Source: a bacterium (GTDB taxonomy: Bacteria > Pseudomonadota > Gammaproteobacteria > Burkholderiales > Methylophilaceae). From it: a DNA stretch of 18,469 nucleotides. The position numbers were made by a program, and so were the translations under genes. Below, piece after piece: positions 1 to 7,015 of the stretch (within the stretch, counting starts at the first letter, position 1; each line of letters opens with the position of its first letter). The DNA lies in contig DAIDAS010000450.1 of assembly GCA_027310505.1 (NCBI GenBank), positions 1 to 18,469 of the forward strand, given 5' to 3'. The notes below the pieces were generated by a model, which was not told the DNA's origin, made no database searches, and was given only the letters and a program-made list of their open reading frames with translations.

Positions 1-17
1 ACATCAATGTCCCCTGA

Positions 18-398
18 TCAGAGTGCCGATTTCAGTGCAGAACGAATGCCATCCGGCGTGGTATCGCCCACCAACCGCGCCACCTCTTTCTGCCCCTTGA
101 GCACGACCAGCGTGGATTGTGCATTGATGTTGAAACGGCGCTTAAGTGCTTTCTCGGTATCGTAGTTTGCGACCAGCACCGTCAAATCCAGCCCTTTTTC
201 GGATTTCAGTTCCTGCAGTACTGCTGTCTGCGCGCGGCAAGTCGGGCACCAGTCCGCGTGAAAGTGCAGCGCAACCGGCTTGTCGGCTTTTTGCGCCGCG
301 GCCAACGCAGCGGCAGAGTAAGGCTGGATGTCGAGCGCGTGCGCCAACGTTGCAGCGAGGGCAAGAAGCGTCGTGAGAATGAATTGCTTGATTTTCAT
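18..398 (-). CDS. Exported thioredoxin-like protein (126 aa)
   Basis: A small thiol-disulfide protein with a thioredoxin fold. Residues 1-21 form a signal peptide (KIKQ, hydrophobic core, AHA-L cleavage site), so it probably acts in the periplasm. The active site is WCPTC (Cys51, Cys54) after the typical FHADW strand, and the C-terminal half keeps the thioredoxin-like beta strand before a short helix. ATG at 398 is chosen because AGGAAA sits just upstream and the signal peptide starts there; the frame is open to 497 but that extension is low-complexity and overlaps the neighbouring gene. It lies 44 bp after the TIGR04282 transferase on the same strand, so it is probably the last gene of the arsS operon. 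The substrate cannot be read from sequence. Reduction of an arsenic or thiol intermediate, or protection from periplasmic oxidation, is inference. Confidence 0.85.
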   Translation of the reverse strand: MKIKQFILTTLLALAATLAHALDIQPYSAAALAAAQKADKPVALHFHADWCPTCRAQTAVLQELKSEKGLDLTVLVANYDTEKALKRRFNINAQSTLVVLKGQKEVARLVGDTTPDGIRSALKSAL

Positions 399-442
399 AG
401 TATTTTCCTTTCGTGGAGTTTTCAAATTGGTGATGCCTGCCG

Positions 443-1081
443 CTATTCCTGCTCTACCGCACAGCCTATGTCGGCCAACCAGCCGTCCGGCAACCACTTC
501 AAATCTGCCGGCTCATCGATGTCGTGCAACTTGGCGTGGCTTTCGACAGTCCAGCCCAAACGCGCTGACCGGCACAAAGTTTGGAACGCCACCGTGTCGG
601 TACTCCATGCGATATCCATGAACAGCGATGGGTGAAAGCGATTCAGGCCGAGCAGCGCATAACCGCCGTCAGCAGCGGGAAACAAGGACATATCGACCAG
701 CTGCAATTCGCCGCATGCCTGCTGCAAATGCATGGCGCTCAGTTCGGGGCAATCTGTACCGATCAGCACCACCGATTCGCCGCCGTTTGTCACACGCTGC
801 ACAGCACGCGCCATCCTCTGGCCCAAATCACCTTCACCCTGATCCGACCAATGCACGGCATCCGATCGTGCCAACGTTTGCCAAACCGGGTCGGCAGGCG
901 CAGGCGTCACGCACAACTCGACTGGTCCGGCATTCGCGGCGAGCGCCTTGTCCAGCGTGTGCATCAGCATACGTCGTGCGAGATCGGCCGCGCCTTGCGC
1001 GCCGAGCGCCGGGATCAGGCGTGTCTTGGCCAGGCCCGGCTGCGGTGCCTTGGCGAAGATCACGATGCGCACCGGTTTCAT
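443..1081 (-). CDS. TIGR04282 family transferase (DUF2064, 212 aa)
   Basis: Belongs to the rSAM/selenodomain-associated transferase 1 family, which resembles nucleotidyl- and glycosyltransferases of the MobA/CofC/GT-A fold. Visible landmarks are the N-terminal strand followed by KAPQPGLAKTRL (a phosphate-binding loop like those of nucleotidyltransferases, residues 11-22), GTDCPEL in the middle (metal/nucleotide site) and PAADGGYALLGL. Length is typical for the family. The ATG overlaps the stop of the preceding TIGR04283 gene (ATGA, 1081-1078), so the two are translationally coupled. The same frame is open to 1663, but that extension is the antisense-like shadow of the neighbour. The two families commonly occur as a pair near radical SAM genes such as arsS, which fits here. 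Donor and acceptor are unknown; glycosylation of an arsenic- or lipid-linked product is inferred. Confidence 0.88.
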   Translation of the reverse strand: MKPVRIVIFAKAPQPGLAKTRLIPALGAQGAADLARRMLMHTLDKALAANAGPVELCVTPAPADPVWQTLARSDAVHWSDQGEGDLGQRMARAVQRVTNGGESVVLIGTDCPELSAMHLQQACGELQLVDMSLFPAADGGYALLGLNRFHPSLFMDIAWSTDTVAFQTLCRSARLGWTVESHAKLHDIDEPADLKWLPDGWLADIGCAVEQE

Positions 1082-1752
1082 CGGTAGGCCTTCGCCAGTT
1101 GGCTGGCCGGAACACCGCGCCAGTATGCAAAGCGCAAACGCCACATCAGCAGGATCGTGCGCCAGACACCGTGCTTTTCCCAACGCCGTCCGGACGTGGT
1201 GACGCAGCGGGAGATGCAAACAGGGCGCGATACCTTGCGCAAGCGCCTGGACAGTTCTATGTCTTCCATCAATGGTTGATTCGGGAATCCGCCGACAGCA
1301 TGAAATGCTGCACGGGCCACAAACATCGCCTGGTCGCCGGTGGCGATGCCCGTCAAGCGCGAACGCCAATTCATCATGCGTCCGATCACGCGCAGCATCG
1401 CAGGCTTCCCAGCAATGCAGACATCGAAGCGCCCCCAGCAACGCGTGCCGTCGGCGAGAGCCTGTTCCACCAGCATGCCCGCGCCATCCGGCAACTGCGT
1501 ATCCGCATGCAAAAACAAGAGCGTTGTGCCGGTGGCGGTAGCGGCGCCCGTATTCATTTGGCGGGCTCGGCCGCGCGGCGCGCGCAGCACGGTAAACCCT
1601 GCGCAGTGCGCAGCGTCGGCCGATCCGTCCGTGCTGCCGCCATCGACGATGATGACTTCGCAACCATGCCGCCGCAACGGCAATAACCGTTCCAGCAACA
1701 GCGGCAACTGCTGCGCTTCATTGAGGATCGGTACGATGATAGAGAGTTTCAC
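1078..1752 (-). CDS. TIGR04283 family glycosyltransferase (arsenosugar cluster, 224 aa)
   Basis: A family 2 (GT-A) glycosyltransferase of the rSAM/selenodomain-associated transferase 2 type. The N-terminus reads KLSIIVPILNE, followed by VDGGSTDGS (nucleotide-binding, residues 36-44), GRARQMNTG, and HADT (residues 82-85), the DxD-like metal site of this family. There is no membrane segment except a weakly hydrophobic C-terminal stretch. I chose GTG at 1752 because it overlaps the TGA of the upstream DUF547 gene (GTGA), has an AAAGG-type ribosome site, and starts exactly at the conserved KLSIIVP strand. A TTG at 1791 would add 13 charged residues inside the upstream gene and is less likely. Its stop overlaps the start of the TIGR04282 gene. 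The family occurs beside arsS genes and is named for arsenosugar biosynthesis in some databases, but the exact reaction is unproven. Confidence 0.88.
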   Translation of the reverse strand: MKLSIIVPILNEAQQLPLLLERLLPLRRHGCEVIIVDGGSTDGSADAAHCAGFTVLRAPRGRARQMNTGAATATGTTLLFLHADTQLPDGAGMLVEQALADGTRCWGRFDVCIAGKPAMLRVIGRMMNWRSRLTGIATGDQAMFVARAAFHAVGGFPNQPLMEDIELSRRLRKVSRPVCISRCVTTSGRRWEKHGVWRTILLMWRLRFAYWRGVPASQLAKAYR

Positions 1753-2591
1753 CACTTGCCGCCTTTCCCGCTTGCGGCATTGGGCCGCCAATCGTAATTG
1801 AGGAAATCGATGTCCATTTTTCCTGCCGCCAGACGATTCGCCGATTCAGCAGACAGTCCCAGCGCCTCGCGGTACAGCGCAAGAAAACTGCCGAGGCTGT
1901 TGGCGCCGCGCCAGCCTTGTTCAAAATCGCCCCGATACCATTTGAAAATGCTCGACACCTTGAGCGCATCGCCATCGAGCCGGTTGCGGCTGCGGTCCGA
2001 CAGGAACTTCCGGGTGGCGTCATCCAGTTGCACATCCAGCCGCTCGGCCACATAGGCTTCCGGCCGCAGTGCCGGACAACCGATACTGGCGCAATTGGCC
2101 GCGAAATGGACGCGTGGCTCGTTGTAGCGACCGGAACCGCGGATCAGGCCATGTTCGATATTGTCGAGTGAGCGCGTTTTATTCAGCAAGGGGATGAAAC
2201 GCTTTTTCCACGGTGATTGCAGCAATGAACCCAAATCCTTGATGGAGGATATGTCCGGATACGCAGTCAATATCAGCTCGACCGTCCAGGCGTTATAGGC
2301 GTTCAGCAGAAACGCCAGTTGCTCCGGCTTGCTCCAGCGGTCGAACTCAGGCCTGCCAACGCCGGAGGTCGCAGCCAGGTATTGCTGCAACGCCGCACGA
2401 TCGGTTTTGAATCCTGCGTAATCCACTTGCGTGACCTGTCCGCCGCGCAGCACGACGACGTGTTTCTTCAGTAGTGCATCCCAGTCGGACTGTTCAAGCC
2501 CCGCTGCATGCGACGGCAAGATCGCAGCGGCAAACAGCAGGCCAGTTTGAAGCAGGCGGTGAAGCATGATCAATCGCATGAAAAAGCACAT
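1749..2591 (-). CDS. DUF547 domain protein, exported (280 aa)
   Basis: A DUF547 protein of unknown biochemical function. A hydrophobic leader (LIMLHRLLQTGLLFAAAILPSHA) predicts export. Conserved family blocks are visible: AFLLNAYNAWTVELIL, the basic SPWKKRF segment, LDNIEHGLIR and FAANCASIGCPALRPEAY, the last carrying a Cys pair and often cited as a papain/transglutaminase-like core. ATG at 2591 is preferred because GAGG precedes it and it starts 2 bp after the upstream stop; internal ATGs at 2579 and 2567 lack a clear ribosome site but would still keep the leader. It sits in the middle of the arsS operon between the membrane flavoenzyme and the glycosyltransferases. DUF547 genes often accompany TIGR04283/VTT genes, but no reaction can be assigned. 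Confidence 0.85.
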   Translation of the reverse strand: MCFFMRLIMLHRLLQTGLLFAAAILPSHAAGLEQSDWDALLKKHVVVLRGGQVTQVDYAGFKTDRAALQQYLAATSGVGRPEFDRWSKPEQLAFLLNAYNAWTVELILTAYPDISSIKDLGSLLQSPWKKRFIPLLNKTRSLDNIEHGLIRGSGRYNEPRVHFAANCASIGCPALRPEAYVAERLDVQLDDATRKFLSDRSRNRLDGDALKVSSIFKWYRGDFEQGWRGANSLGSFLALYREALGLSAESANRLAAGKMDIDFLNYDWRPNAASGKGGKW

Positions 2592-2593
2592 GA

Positions 2594-4744
2594 TCAACCT
2601 CGTCTCCACGCGTGGTAGCGGGACAACCACGTCAGCACGCGTTGCGGTGCATGCGCACGTTTCCATGCGCCGGCAGCGTATTTATTCGCTTCGGCCATGG
2701 TCGGATAGGTATGGATGGTGCCAAGTATCTTGTTCAGTCCCAGTCCATGCTTCATCGCCAGCACGAATTCGGCCAGCAAATCGCCCGCATGCTCACCGAC
2801 AATTGTCACACCCAGAATCCTGTCTTTCCCCGGCACGGTCAGCACCTTGACGAAGCCGTGCGCATTGCCGTCGGCGATGGCGCGATCCAGGTCGTCGATG
2901 CCGTATCGGGTCACTTCATAAGCAATATTTTTTTCTTTGGCATCCTGTTCATTCAATCCCACGCGGGCGACTTCCGGCTCGATGAAGGTTGTCCACGGCA
3001 CCACCGAATAATCGACCTTGAACTTCTTGAAGTCGCCGAACAGTGCATTGACCGCCGCATACCAGGCCTGATGCGCGGCGATATGGGTGAACTGGTAAGG
3101 GCCGGCCACGTCGCCGGCAGCATAAATATTCGGATACAGCGTTTCCAGATAATCGTTGGTCACTACCGTGCGCCCGGTCTCGATCCCCAGCTCTTCCAGG
3201 CCATAACCGGAAAGGCGTGCTACGCGGCCGACGGCACACAACAATGCATCGAACTCGATGCGTTGTTCGACGCCACCATGTTCGACCACGATGAACTTGC
3301 GCTCGCCTTCGCGCTCGCAACGCAACGCCGTGTGACCGGTGAGCGCCGCCACACCATCGCGTGTCAGCGAATCGCGCGCCAATGCGGAGACTTCCTCGTC
3401 TTCGCGCGCCATGATGCGTGTGCCTCTTTCGATTTGCGTCACTTGGGAACCAAGGCGCGCAAAGCTCTGTGCCAGCTCACAACCGATCGGTCCGCCGCCC
3501 AGCACGACCAATCGCGGTGGCGGCGCATCCAGTTTGGCAAACTCGTCCCACAGCGTATCGCTGGTAACGTAACCGACATCGTCCAGCCCCGGGAGCGGCG
3601 GCACGAACGGTTGTGCGCCAGTAGCGATGACGATGCTGCGGGTGGTCAGGCGCTGGATTTCTCCGCTATGGAGTTTCACTTCCACGGTCCATGGATCGAC
3701 GATGCGCGCATAGCCCTGCAGCACTTCAACGCCAAGCGAGGTATAGCGTTCGACACTATCGTGCGGCTCGACAGTACGGATCACCTCATGGACGCGTTCC
3801 ATCACCTTGCGGAAGCTGAATGCAGGCGTGGCGTTTTCCAGTCCGTAGTGCTCGCCGTTGCGCATCTGATGCGCTATGCGCGCTGACTTGATGATGGCCT
3901 TGCTCGGCACACAACCGTAGTTCAGGCAATCGCCGCCCATTTTGTGCGCCTCCACCAGCGTCACCCTGGCTTTTACGGCAGCAGCAATATAAGAAGTGAC
4001 CAAACCGGCAGCACCGGCGCCGATCACGACCAGATTGCGGTCGAACTGCCTGGGACGCTGCCACCTGGCATACACACGACGGCGCCGAAGAAAGCCCATG
4101 AGGTGTTTAGCTAGCAGCGGAAAAATGCCGAGCAGCGCAAACGACAGCAGCAAGCCCGGCGACAGGATGCCGGACAGGCTCGTCAGCTTCGCCAATTGGG
4201 TCCCTGCATTGACGTACACCAGCGTACCGGCCAGCATGCCGAGCTGGCTGACCCAGTAGTAAGTGCGGGTGCGGATCGGTGTCAGGCCCATCAAGAGGTT
4301 AACCAGAAAAAACGGAAATACCGGCACCAAACGCAAGGTAAACAGATAGAAAGCGCCTTCGCGAGCGACGCCGTCGTTGATCGCCTTGAGGCGGTCGCCA
4401 AAGCGCTGTTGAATTGCGTCGCGCAGCAGGTAACGCGATGTCAGAAAAGCCAGTGTCCCACCGATGGCCGACGCGAACGACACCATCACCGTACCGCCCG
4501 GCAGGCCGAACAACGCACCTGCCGCCAGCGTCATGATGACCGCACCCGGCAAGGAAAGCGCCGCAATCAGCACATAGGCTACGAAGAAAACCAGGCCAAT
4601 CCATAGCGGCGAGGCTGCGCGCCACGCTTCGAATTGTTCCAGGCTGGTCTTGAGCCCATCGAGCGTCAAATAGCGATGCAAGTCCAGCGCGAAATAGGCA
4701 ACAATCAACAGCACAGCAACCAGCAGGACGATGATTTTTTTCAT
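2594..4744 (-). CDS. VTT/TVP38 membrane domain fused to mercuric-reductase-like flavoprotein (716 aa)
   Basis: A two-part protein. Residues 1-220 are membrane: a first helix (about 3-20), then a VTT/DedA-like (TVP38/TMEM64) domain with the LPGAVIMTLAAGALFG and LRLVPVFPFFLVNLLMG blocks, and a last helix near 195-215. After the basic linker RRRRVYARW comes a complete class I pyridine nucleotide-disulfide oxidoreductase: FAD site GAGAAG (242-247), redox-active GGDCLNYGCVPSK with Cys273 and Cys278, NAD(P) site GGGPIG (416-421), FAD ribityl motif AAGD (542-545) and the C-terminal HTYPTMAE with His678/Glu685. It lacks the N-terminal HMA domain and the C-terminal Cys-Cys of true MerA, and keeps the His-Glu pair of dithiol reductases, so mercury reduction is doubtful. 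The start overlaps the arsS stop (ATGA). A membrane-tethered reductase for a thiol or disulfide substrate is the reasonable inference. Confidence 0.92.
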   Translation of the reverse strand: MKKIIVLLVAVLLIVAYFALDLHRYLTLDGLKTSLEQFEAWRAASPLWIGLVFFVAYVLIAALSLPGAVIMTLAAGALFGLPGGTVMVSFASAIGGTLAFLTSRYLLRDAIQQRFGDRLKAINDGVAREGAFYLFTLRLVPVFPFFLVNLLMGLTPIRTRTYYWVSQLGMLAGTLVYVNAGTQLAKLTSLSGILSPGLLLSFALLGIFPLLAKHLMGFLRRRRVYARWQRPRQFDRNLVVIGAGAAGLVTSYIAAAVKARVTLVEAHKMGGDCLNYGCVPSKAIIKSARIAHQMRNGEHYGLENATPAFSFRKVMERVHEVIRTVEPHDSVERYTSLGVEVLQGYARIVDPWTVEVKLHSGEIQRLTTRSIVIATGAQPFVPPLPGLDDVGYVTSDTLWDEFAKLDAPPPRLVVLGGGPIGCELAQSFARLGSQVTQIERGTRIMAREDEEVSALARDSLTRDGVAALTGHTALRCEREGERKFIVVEHGGVEQRIEFDALLCAVGRVARLSGYGLEELGIETGRTVVTNDYLETLYPNIYAAGDVAGPYQFTHIAAHQAWYAAVNALFGDFKKFKVDYSVVPWTTFIEPEVARVGLNEQDAKEKNIAYEVTRYGIDDLDRAIADGNAHGFVKVLTVPGKDRILGVTIVGEHAGDLLAEFVLAMKHGLGLNKILGTIHTYPTMAEANKYAAGAWKRAHAPQRVLTWLSRYHAWRRG

Positions 4745-5718
4745 AGGGCGCCACCGCAACTGCTGCCTTGACCGGCGGTGCAGCCGTAGCAGTGGTCGGC
4801 CACGCGGATCGCGCGTCCATCAAGATCTTCACGCAACAGGCTGCGCAAGTGCGGTCGCCCTTCACGCAGTTGCGCCGTCGCTGTCGCATAAGGCAAATCC
4901 AGTCCCAATTGCTGGTTGAAGTCGCAGTCGTACAGATAACCTTGCCAGTCGACGCTGACCAGATGGCGGCACATGACACCGTCCAGATTGGCCGCCGCAA
5001 AATTTTCCTTCAGCAGACGCATGTAATCGTTGAACTTTCCCTTGGAGATCAAGGTCGAGCCAAAGCGCTGGATCGGCATGTTCGCGATGGCAAACAACTG
5101 ATTGAACACAATGCCGAAATGGCTGAACAATTCGCGCTTGTAATCGGCTTCGAGCCTGCCTTGATCGGGTGGTAGCACTGCCCCTTGCGGGTTGTAGACC
5201 AGATTCAGTGTCAGGCCCGATCCTTCCATGCCGTAGCCCAGCGTATTCAATTTCTGTAGCGCCGCGATACTTTTGTCGAACACGCCTTCTCCACGTTGTT
5301 TATCGACATTGGCAGGTGAATAGCAAGGCAGCGAGGCGACGATCTCGACCCGCTGTTCTGCCAGGAATCCGGCCAGGTCTTCTTGCCCCGGCTCGAACAA
5401 GATGGTCAGGTTGCAGCGGTCGATCACCTTGACATTCAGCGCACGCGCTTCGCGCACCAGTTGCCGGAAGCCGTCATGCAACTCCGGGGCTCCACCGGTC
5501 AGGTCGAGCGTGGCGATGTTCCGGGCAGTCAATACAGAAGGGATCAACGCGATGGTTGCGCTATCCATCATTTCGGTGCGATTGGGGCCGGCATTGACGT
5601 GGCAATGCAAGCAAGTCTGGTTGCAGCGATAGCCGAGATTGACTTGCAAGGTGGTCAGTTGATCGCGCTTCAGGCGCGGAAACTCTGTTATCTGCAGTAA
5701 TGGCAAAGTAGCGTGCAT
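4741..5718 (-). CDS. arsS: Arsenosugar biosynthesis radical SAM protein ArsS (325 aa)
   Basis: A radical SAM enzyme of the ArsS (TIGR04167, formerly 'radical SAM/Cys-rich') family. The [4Fe-4S]-SAM motif is CNQTCLHC (Cys32, Cys36, Cys39), followed by the SAM-binding GGAPE (75-79). The C-terminal half carries further conserved cysteines at 250, 265, 310, 313 and 321 (HCYGCTAGQGSSCGG), the usual Cys-rich tail for auxiliary clusters. ArsS is thought to transfer the deoxyadenosyl moiety to dimethylarsenite in arsenosugar synthesis, usually with the methyltransferase ArsM. No arsM is visible here. The start is ATG at 5718 with AGAGGATC just upstream. It is first in the minus-strand operon and has a putative ECF-type promoter 67 bp upstream. 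The substrate in this organism is not certain; the family assignment is. Confidence 0.92.
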   Translation of the reverse strand: MHATLPLLQITEFPRLKRDQLTTLQVNLGYRCNQTCLHCHVNAGPNRTEMMDSATIALIPSVLTARNIATLDLTGGAPELHDGFRQLVREARALNVKVIDRCNLTILFEPGQEDLAGFLAEQRVEIVASLPCYSPANVDKQRGEGVFDKSIAALQKLNTLGYGMEGSGLTLNLVYNPQGAVLPPDQGRLEADYKRELFSHFGIVFNQLFAIANMPIQRFGSTLISKGKFNDYMRLLKENFAAANLDGVMCRHLVSVDWQGYLYDCDFNQQLGLDLPYATATAQLREGRPHLRSLLREDLDGRAIRVADHCYGCTAGQGSSCGGAL

Positions 5719-5785
5719 GGCGATCCTCTATAGTTGCAATAACGACCACTTCATGCAATGTCCGCGGCCGCGTGTTGACGGTACA

Positions 5786-5813
5786 GTCGTGGCGGACAGA
5801 ACATTTCTTACAC
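5786..5813 (-). promoter_or_regulatory. Putative ECF sigma promoter of the arsS operon
   Basis: Read on the minus strand, GTGTAAGAAA (5813-5804) is followed after 11 bases by CCACGAC (5792-5786). The same two blocks with the same spacing lie before bufA at 6522-6549. The -35-like block contains GTAA and the -10-like block CGAC, which fits the general layout of ECF promoters. The -10 block ends 67 bp from the arsS ATG. The sigma factor reading it is inferred to be the one encoded at 16432-17070. Confidence 0.6.
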
Positions 5814-5935
5814 TTCCAGGCCAGACTCGATTGCGCAGCGGTTTTAAGTACCCGGGAACAGACCAAACTGCATCACTGTAAGAATTGAGCAGTGCACAGA
5901 GACGAAATCCTTATGCATGCAACAAGGGGATGGGA

Positions 5936-6115
5936 ATGAATACCGTACAGCGATTTATTTTCGATACGCTTTCACGAATCGGGACTTCGATTCTTGCAGG
6001 CAGTCTCGTGTCATGCCTGGTAATCGGACGGCTTGAACCGCTACATATTGTGTTGATGCTGACAGGTGTCGTATTGACGGGATTCGGCTTTCCACTAATC
6101 AGAGGATCGCAATGA
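5936..6115 (+). CDS. Small two-helix membrane protein, unknown function (59 aa)
   Basis: I do not recognise this family. It is a short protein (MNTVQRFIFDTLSRIGTSIL...) with two predicted membrane segments, roughly residues 12-28 and 34-53, separated by GRLEPLH. ATG at 5936 is preferred over ATG at 5930 because AAGGGG lies six bases before it. It is the first gene rightward of the divergent promoter region, is followed after 138 bp by a glutaredoxin gene on the same strand, and may share a transcript with it. A partial copy of the TGTAAGAA block at 5877-5884 lies upstream. Coding status rests on the ribosome site and a sensible hydrophobic profile, so confidence is moderate. Confidence 0.55.
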   Translation: MNTVQRFIFDTLSRIGTSILAGSLVSCLVIGRLEPLHIVLMLTGVVLTGFGFPLIRGSQ

Positions 6116-6253
6116 GGCAATCGTATGTCACTTGCGGACAATTTTCATGCCGCTGTAATAAATCGAATTGCACCAGCGACTGAAGCAATGGATACGCCGA
6201 TTATCAGCAGAATATGCGGCGATGAAAGTCGAATCATTTTCGGGAGATATATC

Positions 6254-6511
6254 ATGACAAAAATCATCATTTATGGGACCCAATGGTGTGGGTATTGCCA
6301 AAGTGCCGAGCGGTTATTGCAACGAAAAGGTGTCATGGATATCACCAAGATCGACATCGACCACGACCAGGCTGCATTCAAGGCCATGACCGAACGCACC
6401 GGACGGCGCATGGTGCCGCAAATTTTCATCGACGATTTGCATGTCGGTGGATTCGATGACCTGTCTGCGCTGGATCGCAGCGGCCAGTTGGACAAGCTCT
6501 TGCAACAATAA
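6254..6511 (+). CDS. grxC: Glutaredoxin, GrxC type (85 aa)
   Basis: A classical dithiol glutaredoxin of standard length. It has the N-terminal strand KIIIYGT, a CGYC active site (residues 12-15; usual GrxC is CPYC), the cis-proline block RRMVPQIFIDD (TVP-equivalent) and the GGFDDL glutathione-binding turn. It uses glutathione to reduce disulfides and mixed disulfides and could support arsenate or metal-thiol chemistry. ATG at 6254 follows GGGAG and starts at the first beta strand; the frame is open from 6125, but the extra 43 residues look non-coding. The Pro to Gly change inside the active site is mildly unusual and could shift its redox potential. It lies 156 bp before bufA, separated by that operon's own putative promoter. 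Confidence 0.93.
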   Translation: MTKIIIYGTQWCGYCQSAERLLQRKGVMDITKIDIDHDQAAFKAMTERTGRRMVPQIFIDDLHVGGFDDLSALDRSGQLDKLLQQ

Positions 6512-6521
6512 TTGGCCATCT

Positions 6522-6549
6522 GTGTAAGAAACAGGTGCCGATCCACGAC
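6522..6549 (+). promoter_or_regulatory. Putative ECF sigma promoter of the bufferin operon
   Basis: GTGTAAGAAA (6522-6531), an 11-base gap, then CCACGAC (6543-6549). It is identical in both blocks and spacing to the site before arsS on the opposite strand at 5813-5786. It lies 118 bp before the bufA ATG in the intergenic gap after grxC, leaving a leader that contains a small hairpin. Bufferin operons are known to be controlled by ECF sigma factors in several proteobacteria, which supports the reading. Confidence 0.62.
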
Positions 6550-6621
6550 CATGTCGGTATCAGGCTTGCAAAGACCACGCAAACATCGAGATGCGTGCGT
6601 GTTGCCTTTACAAATTTGACG

Positions 6622-6637
6622 TGCCTCTCTTGAGGCA
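6622..6637 (+). other. Small hairpin in the bufA leader
   Basis: TGCCTC (6622-6627) and GAGGCA (6632-6637) are perfect inverted copies around the loop TCTT. The hairpin lies 30 bp before the bufA ATG and just before a pyrimidine-rich stretch and the AAAAGGAG ribosome site. It could affect stability or translation of the leader. It is short enough to arise by chance and no terminator T-run follows directly. Confidence 0.3.
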
Positions 6638-6667
6638 ATTTCTCTCAACAGTAAAAGGAGATTGGCT

Positions 6668-6985
6668 ATGAGCAGTTTCACCATGACGCAGAAAACAACC
6701 GCAGCCGCACTGGCACTGGCATTTGGCGCTGCACTATCCGTGACCGCTGCGCCCGTATCGGCCGCTGACAAGATGGCTGACATGGAAAAATGTTTTGGCG
6801 TCGCATTAAAGGGCAAGAACGATTGCAAGGCTGGTGCAGGCACCACCTGTGCAGGCACGTCGAAAATTGATCATCAAGGCAATGCCTGGTCGATGGTTCC
6901 AGCCGGCACTTGCACAAAAACGGCATCCAAAACGTCGCCAACCGGATTCGGTCAGCTCGTCGAATTCAAGAAAAAGAAGGCCTGA
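6668..6985 (+). CDS. bufA: Bufferin precursor peptide BufA (DUF2282, 105 aa)
   Basis: A DUF2282 (BufA1-type) RiPP precursor. An unusually long signal peptide covers residues 1-33 (hydrophobic TAAALALAFGAALSVTAAPVSAA), so the product goes to the periplasm. The mature part has the four conserved cysteines of bufferin 1: Cys42 (EKCFG), Cys53 (NDCKAG), Cys61 (TTCAG) and Cys82 (GTC). In characterised relatives some of these are converted by the MNIO enzyme to thiooxazole-type heterocycles that bind copper. The C-terminus is lysine-rich (KKKKA). ATG at 6668 has an excellent AAAAGGAG site; a TTG two codons earlier is unlikely. It is followed after 30 bp by bufB. Function as a metal-sequestering peptide is by family; the metal it handles here is not determined. 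Confidence 0.9.
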   Translation: MSSFTMTQKTTAAALALAFGAALSVTAAPVSAADKMADMEKCFGVALKGKNDCKAGAGTTCAGTSKIDHQGNAWSMVPAGTCTKTASKTSPTGFGQLVEFKKKKA

Positions 6986-7015
6986 TCGCCAACCAACGAT
7001 AGCGGAGCGCCCGGT

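Noticed and set aside
628..1686. Long plus-strand open frame (352 codons) opposite the two glycosyltransferase genes
   Set aside because: Arginine/alanine-rich, low-complexity translation with no motif; it is the antisense shadow of two clearly recognised genes.
2612..3886. 424-codon plus-strand open frame opposite the VTT-flavoprotein
   Set aside because: His/Gln/Arg-rich antisense composition and no family signal; the opposite strand holds a full flavoenzyme.
6125..6253. N-terminal extension of glutaredoxin starting at 6125
   Set aside because: The extra 43 residues have no glutaredoxin similarity and ATG at 6254 has a GGGAG ribosome site at the start of the fold.
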